Positions 12,847-25,407 of a stretch of DNA of 64,000 nt are shown here, in pieces (position 1 is the first letter of the stretch; each line of letters starts with the position of its first letter). The stretch covers positions 5,615,001-5,679,000 of the forward strand of contig OY718807.1 of the NCBI GenBank assembly GCA_963070105.1. Reading direction: 5' to 3'. Source of the DNA: Litomosoides sigmodontis (taxonomy: Eukaryota; Nematoda; Chromadorea; Rhabditida; Onchocercidae). Position numbers and translations under genes: made by a program. Below the pieces are notes generated by a model. That model was not told the DNA's origin. It was given only the letters and a program-made list of their open reading frames with translations, and searched no databases.

Positions 12847-13927
12847 TACGATCTATACGTTTGAAAAAATTAACACACACCTGTCAATTCTGAAGAGAGA
12901 TATTGAAATTTAATAACGAAAAACAATTTGGAATCATAGAGAAAATTTTATGAAAATACCACTACTCTATTCCAAAACTTTTTAGAAGTTTTTCTGATCT
13001 GATAAGAAGGACGCAGTGGGAAGCTTAAATATGTGGAATCTCTATGTAATGGCCATTTTACAACCATTCAACAGCTACCCCATCAAAATATTCCCAGCGC
13101 CTGCGCTCAAACTGATGACCAAACCTTAAGCAAAACAAACTCAACAATCATACTCGCACCGCCAGTCCACTAAGGTCAAAGTTTACCACGGATGTTACCC
13201 ACTTTTAAAATGCTACGTAACCAATTAAGCAACGTCATTCTACCAAGTACCATAGCCAATGCATCTGTGTAGGACTGATTGTTAACAGTTCCTTTCTTAC
13301 CGAAGCAAATGATCAGGTGCTGGGTGTGTTGGACTTTCCGTAACCGCTTATTTCGGAATAGATAGAAGAAGTGTGAAACTGGCGAGTTTAACTTAAGACC
13401 AATTCAAAGTTCAAAAATTAGGTTATTCCCACCACAAGCAACTTGTGTTGGCATTCTGCCAATCCCCAAGCAGATATAGCATTTTTGTCAGTTGTGTGTT
13501 GCTTCATGTTGCTACGTGGTGTGGTCGCAATTCTTACTTCTCATTATTTTTCTTAGTGTGATGGACGGGAGGGATAAACCTCAGCTTAGCAGAGATTAAT
13601 ACATTCTTCAAGTATGCGAATATCCATCTCCTCGTTGAAATACCACAAATCATCGTCGGAATTTCAAGCTGTCATGTAAGGCATAAGACACCATCGCCAT
13701 CTAATATGTGTGCGGGATTTTGTTTAGAAAGTTGCATTTAGTAAATCGCCAATACTTTGAAAAATTGGCGTTTTGAGAGTTTACGACCTGTTTATTTTGT
13801 ATGCTTGATTTCGTGTGAATTTATTGTTATTTTGGTCTCTCTCTTGATTTGGAAATTGAACTGAATTAAACTTTAGTAATAAAGTAATAACGTGTAATGC
13901 ATTTTACAGTGTTTTGTGCTTCAGATT
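12847..13927. promoter_or_regulatory. Shared upstream region of divergent DNAJC3 and SF3A2
   Basis: About 1.1 kb separates the two start codons, which point away from each other. Any promoter for either gene must largely lie here, unless transcripts start further away and are trans-spliced. I recognise no TATA box or named factor site with confidence, so the call rests on gene arrangement alone. Confidence 0.5.
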
Positions 13928-15795
13928 ATGGATTTCCAAAATCGCGCAGGTGGAAAAACTGGAGGTGGTGGAGTGGCATCCTGGTCTGACGCAAATGTTG
14001 ACCGACGTGAAAGGTTACGCCAGTTAGCGTTGGAAACAATTGATCTTCAGAAGGATCCATACTTCATGAAAAATCATCTGGGTGGATATGAATGCAAACT
14101 TTGCTTGACATTACACAACAATGAAGGTAAGATATGGCCTTACACGAAGTGGGTGGTTATAAAAGCAATCTTCATGAATAAACTCAATCAAACTAGTTGT
14201 AGTCAGAAATAACCTACTTTATTTCAAACGTATTGTTCCAGTCTATGTTACATTACACCAAAATTTTTGCTCTAATTAATACCTAAAGTGTTTAATTAAT
14301 TATAAAAGCAGCAGCACTCAAACCCTTGCTTTTGTGAACTTTATGATTTTAATACGAATAGATAAAACTCTTAACTTTTTGTTTTGACCTTGGAAATGGT
14401 ATTTTTAAGGGTTTTAATTGAACATTATCAGCTTCTGGCCACGATGGTATGAATTGTTCGAGCTGCTATAGTCGCCTTTTTTGCTGCACATGTCTTAACT
14501 TCTGGTAGAAGGGGAAAAATCATATCATTCGAATTTGTTCTTTTAATCCAAAATTTTAGGCTCCTACTTAGCACACACGCAGGGCAAAAAGCATCAGTCA
14601 AATTTGGCTCGACGTGCTGCAAAAGAAGCAACCGATCAGCCATATATGCCTCTACCACAACAAGTCAAAGTGGAACCAAAGAAATTTGTCAAAATTGGCA
14701 GGCCTGGTTATAAGGTATATCGTTTGTACTGTTTTAAATCGAAGCTCTTATTTCAATATAAGTAAGTCTTGCTTTTTTACAGTTAATCACTTTATAGGTA
14801 ACAAAAGAACGAGATCCATCAACAGGGCAGCAAGCTTTATTGTTCCAAATCGATTACCCTGAAATTGCCGAAGGTGTCACTCCTAGACATCGGTAGGTCT
14901 TCACATGGTCTTCAGTTGATAAATACGATTCCCTTGTGCTCAACATGTTTTTAACTCATGATAAAATGCATGCAGGTTTATGTCAGCATATGAACAAAAA
15001 GTCCAGCCACCTGATAAGCGATGGCAATACATTCTTTTTGCTGCTGAACCGTACGAGACGATTGCTTTTAAAATACCATCTAGAGAGGTTGACAAAGCGG
15101 AAGACAAGTTTTGGACTTTATGGAATAAAGATACTAAGCAGGTGATATTGATCATTTATTTGATATGCTATATTCTATAAAAAGTGTTCTTCTAATGTTG
15201 TCGATGATTCACTTATATTCGGTTGTCGAAAACCGTTAAAGTTTAATTAGCATTACCATTTAATTGGATATTCATTTCGAATAACTGCATCAATTTAAAA
15301 CAAACGGTACGATTTGCTGATTAGAATCATGATAACATATTGTTTGCTAATAAGAACTTTTATGTTATTGAATTTGATAGGCTTATAAAAATATATTCAT
15401 AATTAATTCTTACTATCTTCACCAAAAGCTAATTAACAAATGAAAAGCTGAATTTTTTACAAAAAATATAGGAAGGAAAAAGAGCAAAAGAAAGGTATGT
15501 AAAAATGGTAAATAATTAGGCTTGATACAAAGTGCTTAACAACTCATTTTTAATAGCAAAAATCATTAAATCATCTATTTCTTGGTACGTCGTGTTGGTT
15601 AATTTAAGTCGCTATTTTGGTGTTCATTGTTTACAACACAACACTACTCTTTTTCAGTTTTTTATGCAGTTCGCATTTCGGTTCGATCGGATGTCGCAGC
15701 ACGATGAACCTCCACCCCCTCCCCCATCTGCAGCTGCAGCAATGATACGACCATCACCAGTGCCGCCACCTATGTTTTTACCTCAACCTTTTTAA
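13928..15795 (+). CDS. SF3A2: Splicing factor 3A subunit 2 (SF3A66 / Prp11)
   Basis: Predicted 250 aa in five exons: 13928-14126, 14560-14714, 14798-14892, 14976-15141, 15658-15795. It is part of the SF3a complex of the U2 snRNP and is needed for branch-site recognition in the nucleus. The N-terminus MDFQNRAGGKTGGGGVASW is nearly invariant in animals and fixes the start, over an in-frame ATG four codons upstream. The matrin-type C2H2 zinc finger runs from YECKLCLTLHNNEGSYLAH through QGKKH. The conserved core FVKIGRPGYKVTKERDP, LLFQIDYPEIAEGVTPRHR and FKIPSREVDKAE follows. The proline-rich tail is very short (a PPPPPP run, then SPVPPPMFLPQPF); the human protein has a long repetitive proline tail. 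An AATAAA lies at 16109. Confidence 0.97.
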
Positions 15796-16869
15796 GTATT
15801 TGATTCTGTTTTGTTTTGTTTCTGTACTAAAGGTCTTGTTTTAATTGTACAGAGCAGAATTTTTCGGTGTTCTATTCATCGTGTGGTTGAGAGGGTACAA
15901 ATGATCATTGCAAACTATGGTTTTTGATCTCCTTAAATGAATTGAATGTATTCTAAAAGCCTTTGTTATTTCCTTTCACTGAAAAAAGAGGAAGGAAATG
16001 TGTGAAACGAGAAAGGCGATTATTATTGTGTTTTCGATTAATTGAAATTGTTTTTTTCCAGTAGTTGTGTTGACTGTGGAGTTTAACAGGAATTCAAATT
16101 TTATTTTGAATAAAATTTACTGTGGGCACTATTCAATGATGTATAACTCAGTTTTCTTCATTTCTGTGTTATATCTTATTAAGATTGTCTTTTAAAAGAC
16201 AGATTCTGCTTTGAACGAGTAATAGTTTCAAGTTTAATAAAGATCCGGTGGGAATGTGTCACTTAGGAGGTGGGATCGAACGGATACTTCTGCATAATTG
16301 CGTTGGTTTATCGAGCTGTTTAATAGGTCTGTTTCTTTGATTGGATCTCATACATCGGTTGGAAGACAATTGCTTTTTGCAGTCCTAGGGAGCACTTCTG
16401 AAATGTCTCGTAAACAAAAATGTAACATTCATTCTACGTCTACTTGTGCTACGGCGGGATGATTGTTTTCGTGGGTGGTCATCAGTACTGAACTGTCAGT
16501 TTCATTTTCATAAGATAGGTGTGGGAAGCTAAGTAGTGAACTTCCAGCACATATAAATGTCCTGTCGGTTTTGCCATTCTCTTTCATTCGTCCCTATCCC
16601 TGGGTATTCAGCTAATGTCTTCACTTTATTCGCTTATTGTCGGATGCACATCCACAGTAGTAATAGTCTGCAAAGGACGGCAGGTAGCTGGACGTACGTG
16701 TCTGTCATCTCTCCTCCATCTGCATATTTTCGCCTTTGAACTTTAGGAATACTTTACACTGAATTCAGAGTTTTTGTTCGAAATCCATCAAAGATAATCG
16801 AAACAAGTGCAGAACTCCTTATTTAGTCGCATTCTTACTGTTTCAGATTTGAAGTTCTGAAGTTTTTGT
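15796..16869. other. SF3A2 3' region and upstream region of the LAMP gene
   Basis: Contains AATAAA motifs at 16109 and near 16236, and a small palindrome (GTCTTTTAAAAGAC) near 16187. The remainder up to the LAMP start holds no exon that I can support. Confidence 0.6.
16109..16114 (+). terminator. Candidate poly(A) signal for SF3A2
   Basis: AATAAA 314 bases after the SF3A2 stop codon. A second copy lies about 130 bases further on. Assigned by position only. Confidence 0.5.
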
Positions 16870-18657
16870 ATGACTATGAGCACTGCGCCAATGTTTTTCT
16901 TCATATTTTTTGGTATGGATTCATTTGTTTTTTAATTTTTCATCTCCTGAAAAACTGATTTCTTCAACTGCAATTGTATAAATTTGTAGCGGCAGCATGT
17001 TTTGCATATGAAGTATAATTTTATCATCGTGAAAATGTTAAAATTTCTTAAAACACTTTCCAGCTAAGGGATATTTTAATCCTTTTTCATAGTTGTTTGC
17101 AGTATTGTATGCTCCATTTGTCAAATGTGATCACTATTTCGTCACAGACGTGGATAAGAACACATGCATCATTTTGGATTCAAATATTACTGGTGTCCTG
17201 CATTACACAAAAGTCTGATTAGTTTTCATGTTCCACTTCAGCAGTAAATAAAATGTGCCACTGTTTTTGCTGTGGATTTAATTTTATCCTTAATTTAATT
17301 TCAAAAGAAATTAAGGTTTATATATTTATTGACCTATTAATTGTGTGAATTTATAGTCCGACAATAGCACGGAACAACTTAAATTCAACATTAGTGGGCG
17401 TGCAAGTGGTTCATGCAAGGGAACGCAAAATATTCGTATAAGGTTTTCTTCGAGCATTTTTCAAGTTGATAAGAGTATATTTATTTCAGTGACAGAATTA
17501 ACTAAATCTCTTGTCTAGGAAGTATCAGAAAAGAGCTGATCACATGTTAATGTTATGTTAAATAGTTATAAATTTATCCAAACGTCTGTTCTTGTAAGGC
17601 TTATAGTAAACCATTCATTATTCTACAATTTTCGAACTCTCTGCGCGTCATTTACTTTTTTTCGATAAAGAAAATGTATAGTTTCAAGTTCATGAAGGAA
17701 GTTGGTTTTTAATTGGTTCCGTAAAGAAATCATTGGTAAAATAATTGTTTCGCAGTTTCGATAGCTCTGTTGGTCTGAAGAACTCTACGTTAACGATTTA
17801 TTTCAAAAAGAGAGAAGATTCGTTCCAAATCAGTAATTTCACACTGGAAGTGAACTTCGAACAAAAACTAAATGCGACAGGTAAAGTCTGTCTGTGTTCT
17901 AAAAAATTTAGGGCGACTTGGGATAACCGTTTAAAGAAGCTTGAGAGAAAATTTGAAGACAATATTCGAACATGGTCTAGGGATAACTAATCGTATTGAT
18001 GAAGTTAAATTATTAGCAATTATTGGTATCTTGAATATTGGATTAAGGATTTACATTTTACATGACATGTTTATAGGAGCACACCATATGTATCTAATGG
18101 ATGAACATGCGGAGCATGACGTAAGCTCCAGCGGCAGCGAAGCATACAAGTGTTCTGAAGCAATCTTTAGCTTCAGAGAGGGTTCTACAATAAATCTTCG
18201 TAATATACGGATCATTGCCTATGCCCATCTCAATTCCACGGAATTTTCAAAAAATCAAGGTGTGTTTTCCCTACAAACGCAAATTCCTACTTCCTCTTTT
18301 CATGCATTTAACTTACTCATTAATTAGCGTGCCAGTGTTCTGAAGCAATTTGTAGCTTCTTTAAAGTTTATGTGTCTTCGCGCAACATTTCCAACCGGAT
18401 CTGTTTAGAGAGACTTAATGTATTAGGGTGGAGGAAGTGTGGATTAGGTGGTCGAATAATCAGATTGAATTTGAATTATGTTAAATTTGAATTTGAGTTA
18501 TGTTATAGAATATGGCATTTGTCAGCTGGATATTCATACCTCCGATCTAGTTCCAATTGTTGTTGGAATATGCCTTGCGGCACTGGTTATTATTGTTCTA
18601 ATTGCATATTTGGTTGGACGAGCTCGAGCGAAGCGACAGGGTTATGCATCAGTGTGA
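16870..18657 (+). CDS. Lysosome-associated membrane glycoprotein (LAMP family)
   Basis: Predicted 231 aa in six exons: 16870-16912, 17103-17212, 17357-17442, 17756-17880, 18077-18259, 18509-18657. It is a type I lysosomal membrane glycoprotein, similar in layout to C. elegans LMP-1. A signal peptide (about residues 1-21, core MFFFIFFVLYA) leads into one LAMP domain. Its four expected cysteines are all present in context: NTCIIL, GSCKG, YKCSEA and GICQLD. There are many N-X-S/T sites. The transmembrane helix (about 197-220, [20 protein letters not shown]) is strongly LAMP-like. The cytosolic tail ends GYASV, matching the terminal GYxxΦ lysosomal sorting signal. The first exon is only 43 nt and the donor at 17213 is the weak GTCTGA, but every phase fits and the assembled protein is collinear with vertebrate LAMPs. 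Confidence 0.92.
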
Positions 18658-19793
18658 ATTTCAGATCTTCCATTTTTATTCTTGTATGCTATTTGTGGTG
18701 AATGCTACTATTTCACCAAACATTTATTTAGACTTTGGCTTTCAGTTCTCCTTCTGTTTATATAAAATTTAACATTCCATCTCTGGAATTCTATTTAAAA
18801 ACTCTTTTCATGTGAGAGTGTACTTTTCTTTCTGACTATGTGATGATATTCTTTCATTTTTCTTCCTTATGATTTTGGAAGGTCTATTTCAATTTGGATA
18901 CGCAAATTTTAAGAAGTTATTTTTTAACTGTTATATTGTTGCCTTATTAATGAAGAATTGTAAATGAGTTTGAAATATATTTGAAATATATATTTTTCGA
19001 TACACCTTTGCAGCCATATGCATGGTCACGTAAAAGACCGCTTCCCTATTTATCATTTTAGTAGTTAGATGCTTATATGATGAAATAATCACGGTGCGTA
19101 TCTTTATGTTGATTTTTAGCTTTTTTTTAATATGGCTGGAATATTAAGTGATGCGGAAATCAAATGCTGCACTGTGCTTATAAAATAGTAGAGTTAATTT
19201 TACGCTGGACATCAACAGTGGAAAGGTTGTTTTAAAGTGGCTTGCGGGAACCATTGCCATTTTGATAGTCATTGCAATGCTTTCACTCTGTGACTTTGAT
19301 AATTTCATATTACGATCAAGTGGGCATGATCGGTTTACGCATTTTCATCTCCGTCATGTTTGGCATGCAGTTATTTGCATTAAATAATAGCTTGATTGGT
19401 TCTGGTATTCTAGAACTGATTGATTATATGTTCGTTAATATTGAATATTACAGGAGCTATGATTCTTCAAGCTTAAAGTCGAGTTTTGAAGGCCTCTTGA
19501 AGTGTTAGAGCATTCAGCAAGGAAGTGTGGTTTAATGTGCATTAACTTTGTCGCAACATTTATGTTGTTTCTTGGAGTTGCTCATTTCGTAAAAAGGATT
19601 TGAGCTCAAAAGGAATAAAGGAATCTGGATAAATAAGTTGCTGCAAGGTTGGTAATTTTCAATGAATCTGCAATCAGTTTATCTGTCGATGCCCACTATG
19701 TATTCTGGGTTTTTTCTATCGTAACTTGTTTCCCCTTTGTGTTCCTAAAATATTGTGCTCCATCAAATGTGCTCCAACTTTCAACTTTTTAGG
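18658..19793. other. LAMP 3' region and upstream region of PNPT1
   Basis: About 1.1 kb with no supported exon. It ends in a pyrimidine-rich run and AG one base before the PNPT1 ATG, which resembles a spliced-leader acceptor. Confidence 0.55.
19787..19793 (+). promoter_or_regulatory. Candidate trans-splice (spliced-leader) acceptor of PNPT1
   Basis: CTTTTTAG ends one base before the ATG. The in-frame codons upstream show no conserved residues. Nematode mRNAs are often trans-spliced at such sites, giving a very short leader. It could also be an ordinary 3' splice site of a 5' UTR intron. Confidence 0.4.
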
Positions 19794-22700
19794 ATGCTTC
19801 CATCCAGAGTACGAGCAGCCAAAGCGTTTTTAAGAAGATATCAATTCTGCCCGGTTTTGGATGCGGTAAAGGCCTCAGGAAGTACCCAAATTGATACATG
19901 TGTAGGTGCAGGTGGGCGGGATGTGATTCGTTTTGAAGCTGGACATATAGCACGCTTAGCTGATGGTGCTGCTGTCGTTTCGCAGGGCGATACTTCTGTA
20001 CGTTTTGGTTCCACAGAAAATTTGGAGTGAAATGTAGATATTATGGTGATGCGTAATTCTGAAATGTTCCACTTTCAGGTGTCATAATATGTTCACTCAT
20101 GTCGATATTTCATAAAGCACATTTACTGAATACAATTCACTACCCATTAACATTTTGAATTGTTACGTAGGAATTAGGCATATACTCTTTTTTTTGGTTT
20201 CATCACAAATTTTAATGTGTAGTATGATTGCTATGAAATAAATTACAAAAACTCTTCAGGTGTTGGCGACTGTGGTCGGAAGGCAAAGCGCAACCACTGA
20301 TATAGCAGATTTTATGCCTCTTACAGTCGACTTTCAACAGAGCGCATCTGCTGTTGGCCGTATTCCGACAAATTATTTGAGAAGGGAGTTGCAACGAAAC
20401 GATGCTGACATTCTGGCATCCAGAATGATTGATCGATCAATCAGACCGTTGTTTCCAAAAGATTATTCGGGTGAAACTCAGGTAAGGTATTTCCTTTTTC
20501 ATAGATTTGTTCCGAATTCATTTAATTTTAGATTGGATAACGGTATATAAACACAGTCATATCCTGATAGAACAATGTTTTTTTGCTGTAACAGAAATAA
20601 AGTTTTAATATATCAAAAATGTCATAAACTGCTACCTTTTTAGAGGAGTATATGATTAATCAGTCATTAAACTATAAATTATTTAGTTAACGTTTCAGAT
20701 AATATGTAAACCTCTTGCGGTAGATGATGATGGAGATCCGGTAATTCTTGGACTAAATGCATCATCGGCTGCACTAACCCTATCAGATATACCGTGGGAA
20801 GGTCCACTAGGAGCTATTAGAGTGGCTCTTATTGATAATGAGGTATCCATCAGTTCTCGTTGGTAGTGTTATGCTTTTGTAGTCGGTATCATAAACGCTC
20901 ATTTCTTACTGTATAACATTACATTATTATGTGGAATTGAAACGATTTTTGAAATTAATCAAATAATTTTAGATTGTTATTAATCCAAGTCGGAAAGACT
21001 TGAAAAGCTCTTCACTAGATCTAGTTATTGCTGGTTGTGATGATGGGAAACGCATATTAATGATCGATATGGATGGCTGCGAAATTGAAACAGGAAAATT
21101 TTCGGAGTGCGTCGGAACTGGTCTTCAAGCCATTTCGCTTTTAATTCAAACTATTAATAAAATAAAGGAATTGTGTGGTCGTCAAAAACGGCAGGTAACT
21201 TATTTTTGTTAATGGCACTTCTCGTTGGCAGTTGATTTGCTCTAGTACCGTCCTGATTTCATACAGGTTCGCTCGCGTTCATATTGCTGTTATTTTGATT
21301 ATATGATACTCTTTGCAGTGAGTGAACTGAAAGTCTCGTACTGTCTGTTGTTTATTATCATTCTACGATGGCTTTAGAACTTTTACTTTAGTATGTTGAT
21401 GGACAGTTTGATAGTGACATGGTAGCGTTGACGGAGGAAATGCAAGTATTATGTGGCGATCAGTTATATTGTATTTTGACGGATATAAAACATGATAAGC
21501 TTTCACGTGATCGAGCTATTTCTGCACTTGGTGATCATATGCTTGAAAAGCTGAAAGAGAGGTGTCCTCCGCACAAGCTCCGTAATATCTTTAAAAATCT
21601 CCTCAAAAAGTCACTGAGGTATCTATCTCAGCTTTCCTAACTTTTTCCTTCCTTTGAGAAGTTGTAGTTCGCGTATATATTGTGCGAAAATTTTTTGACA
21701 AGAAAAATTTCATGCTACTAGAGATTTTTTACTTCAAAAACCCACTATATTGAAAAGTTTGGCTTCATTTAAAAAAACTTCTTACTTTTGAACCGTTTTA
21801 AAATAGTTCTGCAGAGAAGCGTTTTACAAAAGTGGAAGACGATGCGATGGACGAAAATTTGACGAACTTCGTCCAGTGGATATTACAGTGGACGTTCATA
21901 AAAAATTACACGGGTCGGCATTGTTCCAGCGTGGCCAAACACAGGTTTATTTTCTGTTTGTAAGTGACACTTTGAAAGATGTGTGGAATTATTTAAAGTC
22001 TCTCATCATATTTTAGCAATATATCAGATAATTTTTGAAATGATGAATATACGTATAAATTCCAGGTGTTTGGTACAGTGACGTTTGATGCCCCGTCAAC
22101 TGCATTTCAGCCTGATACGCTATCGCAGTTACTCGGTTCGCAACAGAAAAAAATGTTCATGTTGCATTATCAGTTCCCGTCGTTTGCTACTAGTGCTATT
22201 TCTTCCTCTGCACGAACCTCACGTAGAGAGCTAGGACATGGTGCCCTTGCCGAGAAAGCTCTGAAAAGGCTTATTCCGGAAGATTTCCCCTACTGTTTAA
22301 GGCTTGCCTGCGATGTTCGTTCCGGTTTTTTCCCTTCTTGAAATCTAAAATGCGATTTGAGCTTTTATTTGTGCATAAGATATTAGAGGATGTAGCAACG
22401 TGTTGGAAAATATTGCATCGTATTGGAAATAAAGCAGTATCGAAACGTTTCAAAGTCATAATCTAACGAAAGATATTAAAGTGACATTACATAATAATGT
22501 TATGGTAGAAGTGATGATAATTTTACGGGACAGTTCCCACACATTTTGCTTCGAGTGGTTTTCATAATAATCACAGATTTCAGGTCCTGGAATCAAACGG
22601 TTCATCCTCGATGGCATCAGTTTGTGTTGGTTCTTTGGCACTTCTTGACGCTGGAGTACAGATGAAAGAGCCAGCTGCCGGTGTAGCTATGGGTTTGATT

Positions 22701-24066
22701 ATTGATGATAAACAAAGTGATTATTGTATTCTGACGGACATTAATGGTCTAGAAGATTTTGCTGGAGATATGGATTTCAAAGTAGCAGGTAAGTTTCCAC
22801 TGCGAGAAATTGCAGCAGAGTTAGAAATTCTTAAATTCACGAAAATGTGATTCATTGACATCGTTTACTTTAATGTAATTTCTTTGCGAAATCCCAATTA
22901 CCTGTTCCACTGATCTTATGGCTTCAAATGAGGTTGTTTTCAGAAAGTGAGTCCAAGACAATTTTTGAAAATTTATCCTCATATTTTTAAGGAACAGTGC
23001 ACGGTTATACCGCAATGCAGCTGGATTTGAAAGTACCAGGCATTAGGCCAGAAATAGTTGTGGAATCTCTAGACCGAGCAAGGAATGGACTGGAACGTCT
23101 TTTACAGCTGATGAGCAAAGCACAACCTCGGTGGCGAAATCATTTTAAAAGTACAGTTCCGGTTCATGAGACGATTCCTATTGCAGTCTACAAACGGCAC
23201 ATTATATTTCGTAGTGGAGGCTACAATGCTAAGCTGATCGAATCAGAAACTGGTGCTAAGGTACTTTGAGCTGCTTTTTAACTATATTATTTATATCAAA
23301 ATTATGTAGAACTCTTGTGCAATATAAACACAGGGAATAAAGATTTTACACCCACATAGGGTAAAATTGATGCTAAGGTACTCCAGAATATTGTTTCGTG
23401 TGGAATAAACGAAGAAATATAGTTATTATTTGCAGATAAGCATAGAGGATGACACCAACATATCTATCTTTGCACCCAACAAAGTGAAGTTGGAAGAAGC
23501 AAAAATGATGCTAAACAAGTAAGTTGAAACTAAAACATAACTTGTGCAATGTTTCTTGATCTACAAGAAAGTTCTTAGTGCAACTAAATGCAAAAAAATT
23601 AAATAAAAGTCCATTTATTCTTTTTGCCTGTCTCGGAAAGACTTATCCTGTCAAGTCTGCTCATAGCTCCCTTATATAGAGTTAATTTATTCCAGAATAT
23701 TCGAGAATGAAAGTGAAATAGAGCTGGTATTTGGTGCGATGTACAAGGCTGAAATAATGGATATATTGGAACACGGAGTGCTGGTAGCACTTTACAAGGG
23801 CATGAAACCCATTTTATTAAAAAACAGGTTTGTTAATGAATGAAATTGTGAACCGGAATTTATGACAACATCAAGTTATATTAAAATCTTGTAGCAATTT
23901 GGATACGAGGAACGTAGCTCACGCTGAGGTACTTGGTTTCAAGATTGGTCAAAAAATAATAGTTCAGTACCTGGGACGAGATCCAAATACTGGACACCAC
24001 AGGATATCAAGGAAAACCTTGCAGTCTGCCTCTTTACCTGTTCAAAATGTGCACCATGACACTTAG
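19794..24066 (+). CDS. PNPT1: Polyribonucleotide nucleotidyltransferase 1, mitochondrial (PNPase)
   Basis: Predicted 752 aa in 12 exons: 19794-19997, 20260-20481, 20699-20842, 20973-21194, 21392-21618, 21815-21944, 22066-22314, 22584-22788, 22992-23260, 23436-23518, 23696-23827, 23895-24066. It is a phosphorolytic 3'-5' exoribonuclease and polymerase of mitochondria. The arginine-rich N-terminus ([18 protein letters not shown]) suits a mitochondrial targeting signal. The first RNase PH domain has [16 protein letters not shown]. An all-helical linker follows, then the second RNase PH domain, with [13 protein letters not shown] (about 435-447) and the catalytic region [18 protein letters not shown] (acidic residues near 518, 528 and 530). 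KH ([18 protein letters not shown]) and S1 domains close the protein. FPSFA replaces the usual FPPYA. The exon 6 acceptor at 21815 was chosen over one at 21807 because only it keeps frame. A possible poly(A) signal is near 24388. Confidence 0.97.
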
Positions 24067-25407
24067 TTACCTATTTGTTGAAGGTTTTCTACACATCGAA
24101 ATTGTTTGGAAGTATAGTAAAATAGTGTTATGTAAAGGATAAAATAATGTTGGTAATTGTTTTCAGTCTTCAAAAAGCAGTGTCTCGGTCGTTCGTGATT
24201 ACGATATTATTTCATTATAATCAGCAGATTTATTAATATTTCGAAAGATTGATGAATTATCTACCTTAATTTACGATAGTTTTGAGCATAAGTTTTGTTT
24301 GTTCATTATTTAATATCGAACTAATGTGTTGTTTAAATGACGACATAAATCGAGTTAGCTAAGGAGACAAATTATGCAAAGTATTTAAATAAATCTCTCA
24401 AAATGACTGAACCAAAACCATTCCATTGTGGTATGGGATATAAAAGTGTGCGTTCTTAAACAGTTATCTTAAAATTTTTTCCATTACAAGTTTAGATAAC
24501 CAAACCATTCATTAATGTATGCAAGTTGAGTGCTGCTATGGTCCGGTAATGAGTAGTCATCCTTCGTTTTCCAACCTTATTCATTAAAATATATACGCTA
24601 AGGTTTTTTCTGGAAAGCTAAAAAGCATTTGCAATAAGACTCTATCAATTGGAGTTATGTTTATTTATTTAATTCCTCAAATTTTTTGTCCCCAATTATT
24701 TATAAGAATGAAGTTTTTGTCATGTCAAGCGCAACTTTGAAAGATTAAAGATTAAGTGAAAGATTAAACACAGCTCCACCACAGTTTAAACATAGACAGA
24801 AGTAAGCTGATAACCTATTAAGGTAATGCAGAGTGATACTGAACACTGAGCAGAGGTGAAACACATGGTGCATATGTTTTTTCCGTTTAGCAGAAATATT
24901 TTCCAATATCATAACTGAGCGTAAAGAGTACGGCAAGTATTATGACTTTACACTGCATATTTAAAGGAAGAAAGACTTTAATTTTGTATGGAATGCATAG
25001 TTTACAGTATTTATACTCTACAAATACGATAAATTCAACTTTCATTGCTGCGGGGGCTGTATAGTTGCTCCTTTTTTTTGCTCTTCACCATCTCTTTGCG
25101 GGAAAAATGAATCTGATATATTTGGTAGAACTTGAACTAATCAAAACAGTAAAGTGAGTCATTCCAGAGTAATATTAGATGTAAACATTTCATCCAAGTG
25201 TCGTTGTAAGCTTGATTCAGTAATTCGATTAAAGCAAAATCACTCGCTCCCCTCTGCAACTTAAAATTTCATGGTGATGACTTCGAAGTGTCGTAAGCTA
25301 GGCAGAGTAGCGCTTTCACGGTTTCAATGGTTATGTTATGCGAGACTTGTACACCAATGATCGTTTTGTGTTGTTTGTACCTGGTGTGGTAATGATTTCA
25401 GTTTGAC
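24067..25407. other. Intergenic region between PNPT1 and PPP4R2
   Basis: 1.3 kb with the PNPT1 3' end (AATAAA near 24388) and the upstream region of PPP4R2. No other gene is seen; a minus-strand ORF at 24745-24936 has no supporting features. Confidence 0.6.

Noticed and set aside
17881..18076. Open frames between LAMP exons 4 and 5
   Set aside because: They fall in an intron. Joining 17880 to 18077 in phase 1 recreates the LAMP fold and the expected cysteine order.
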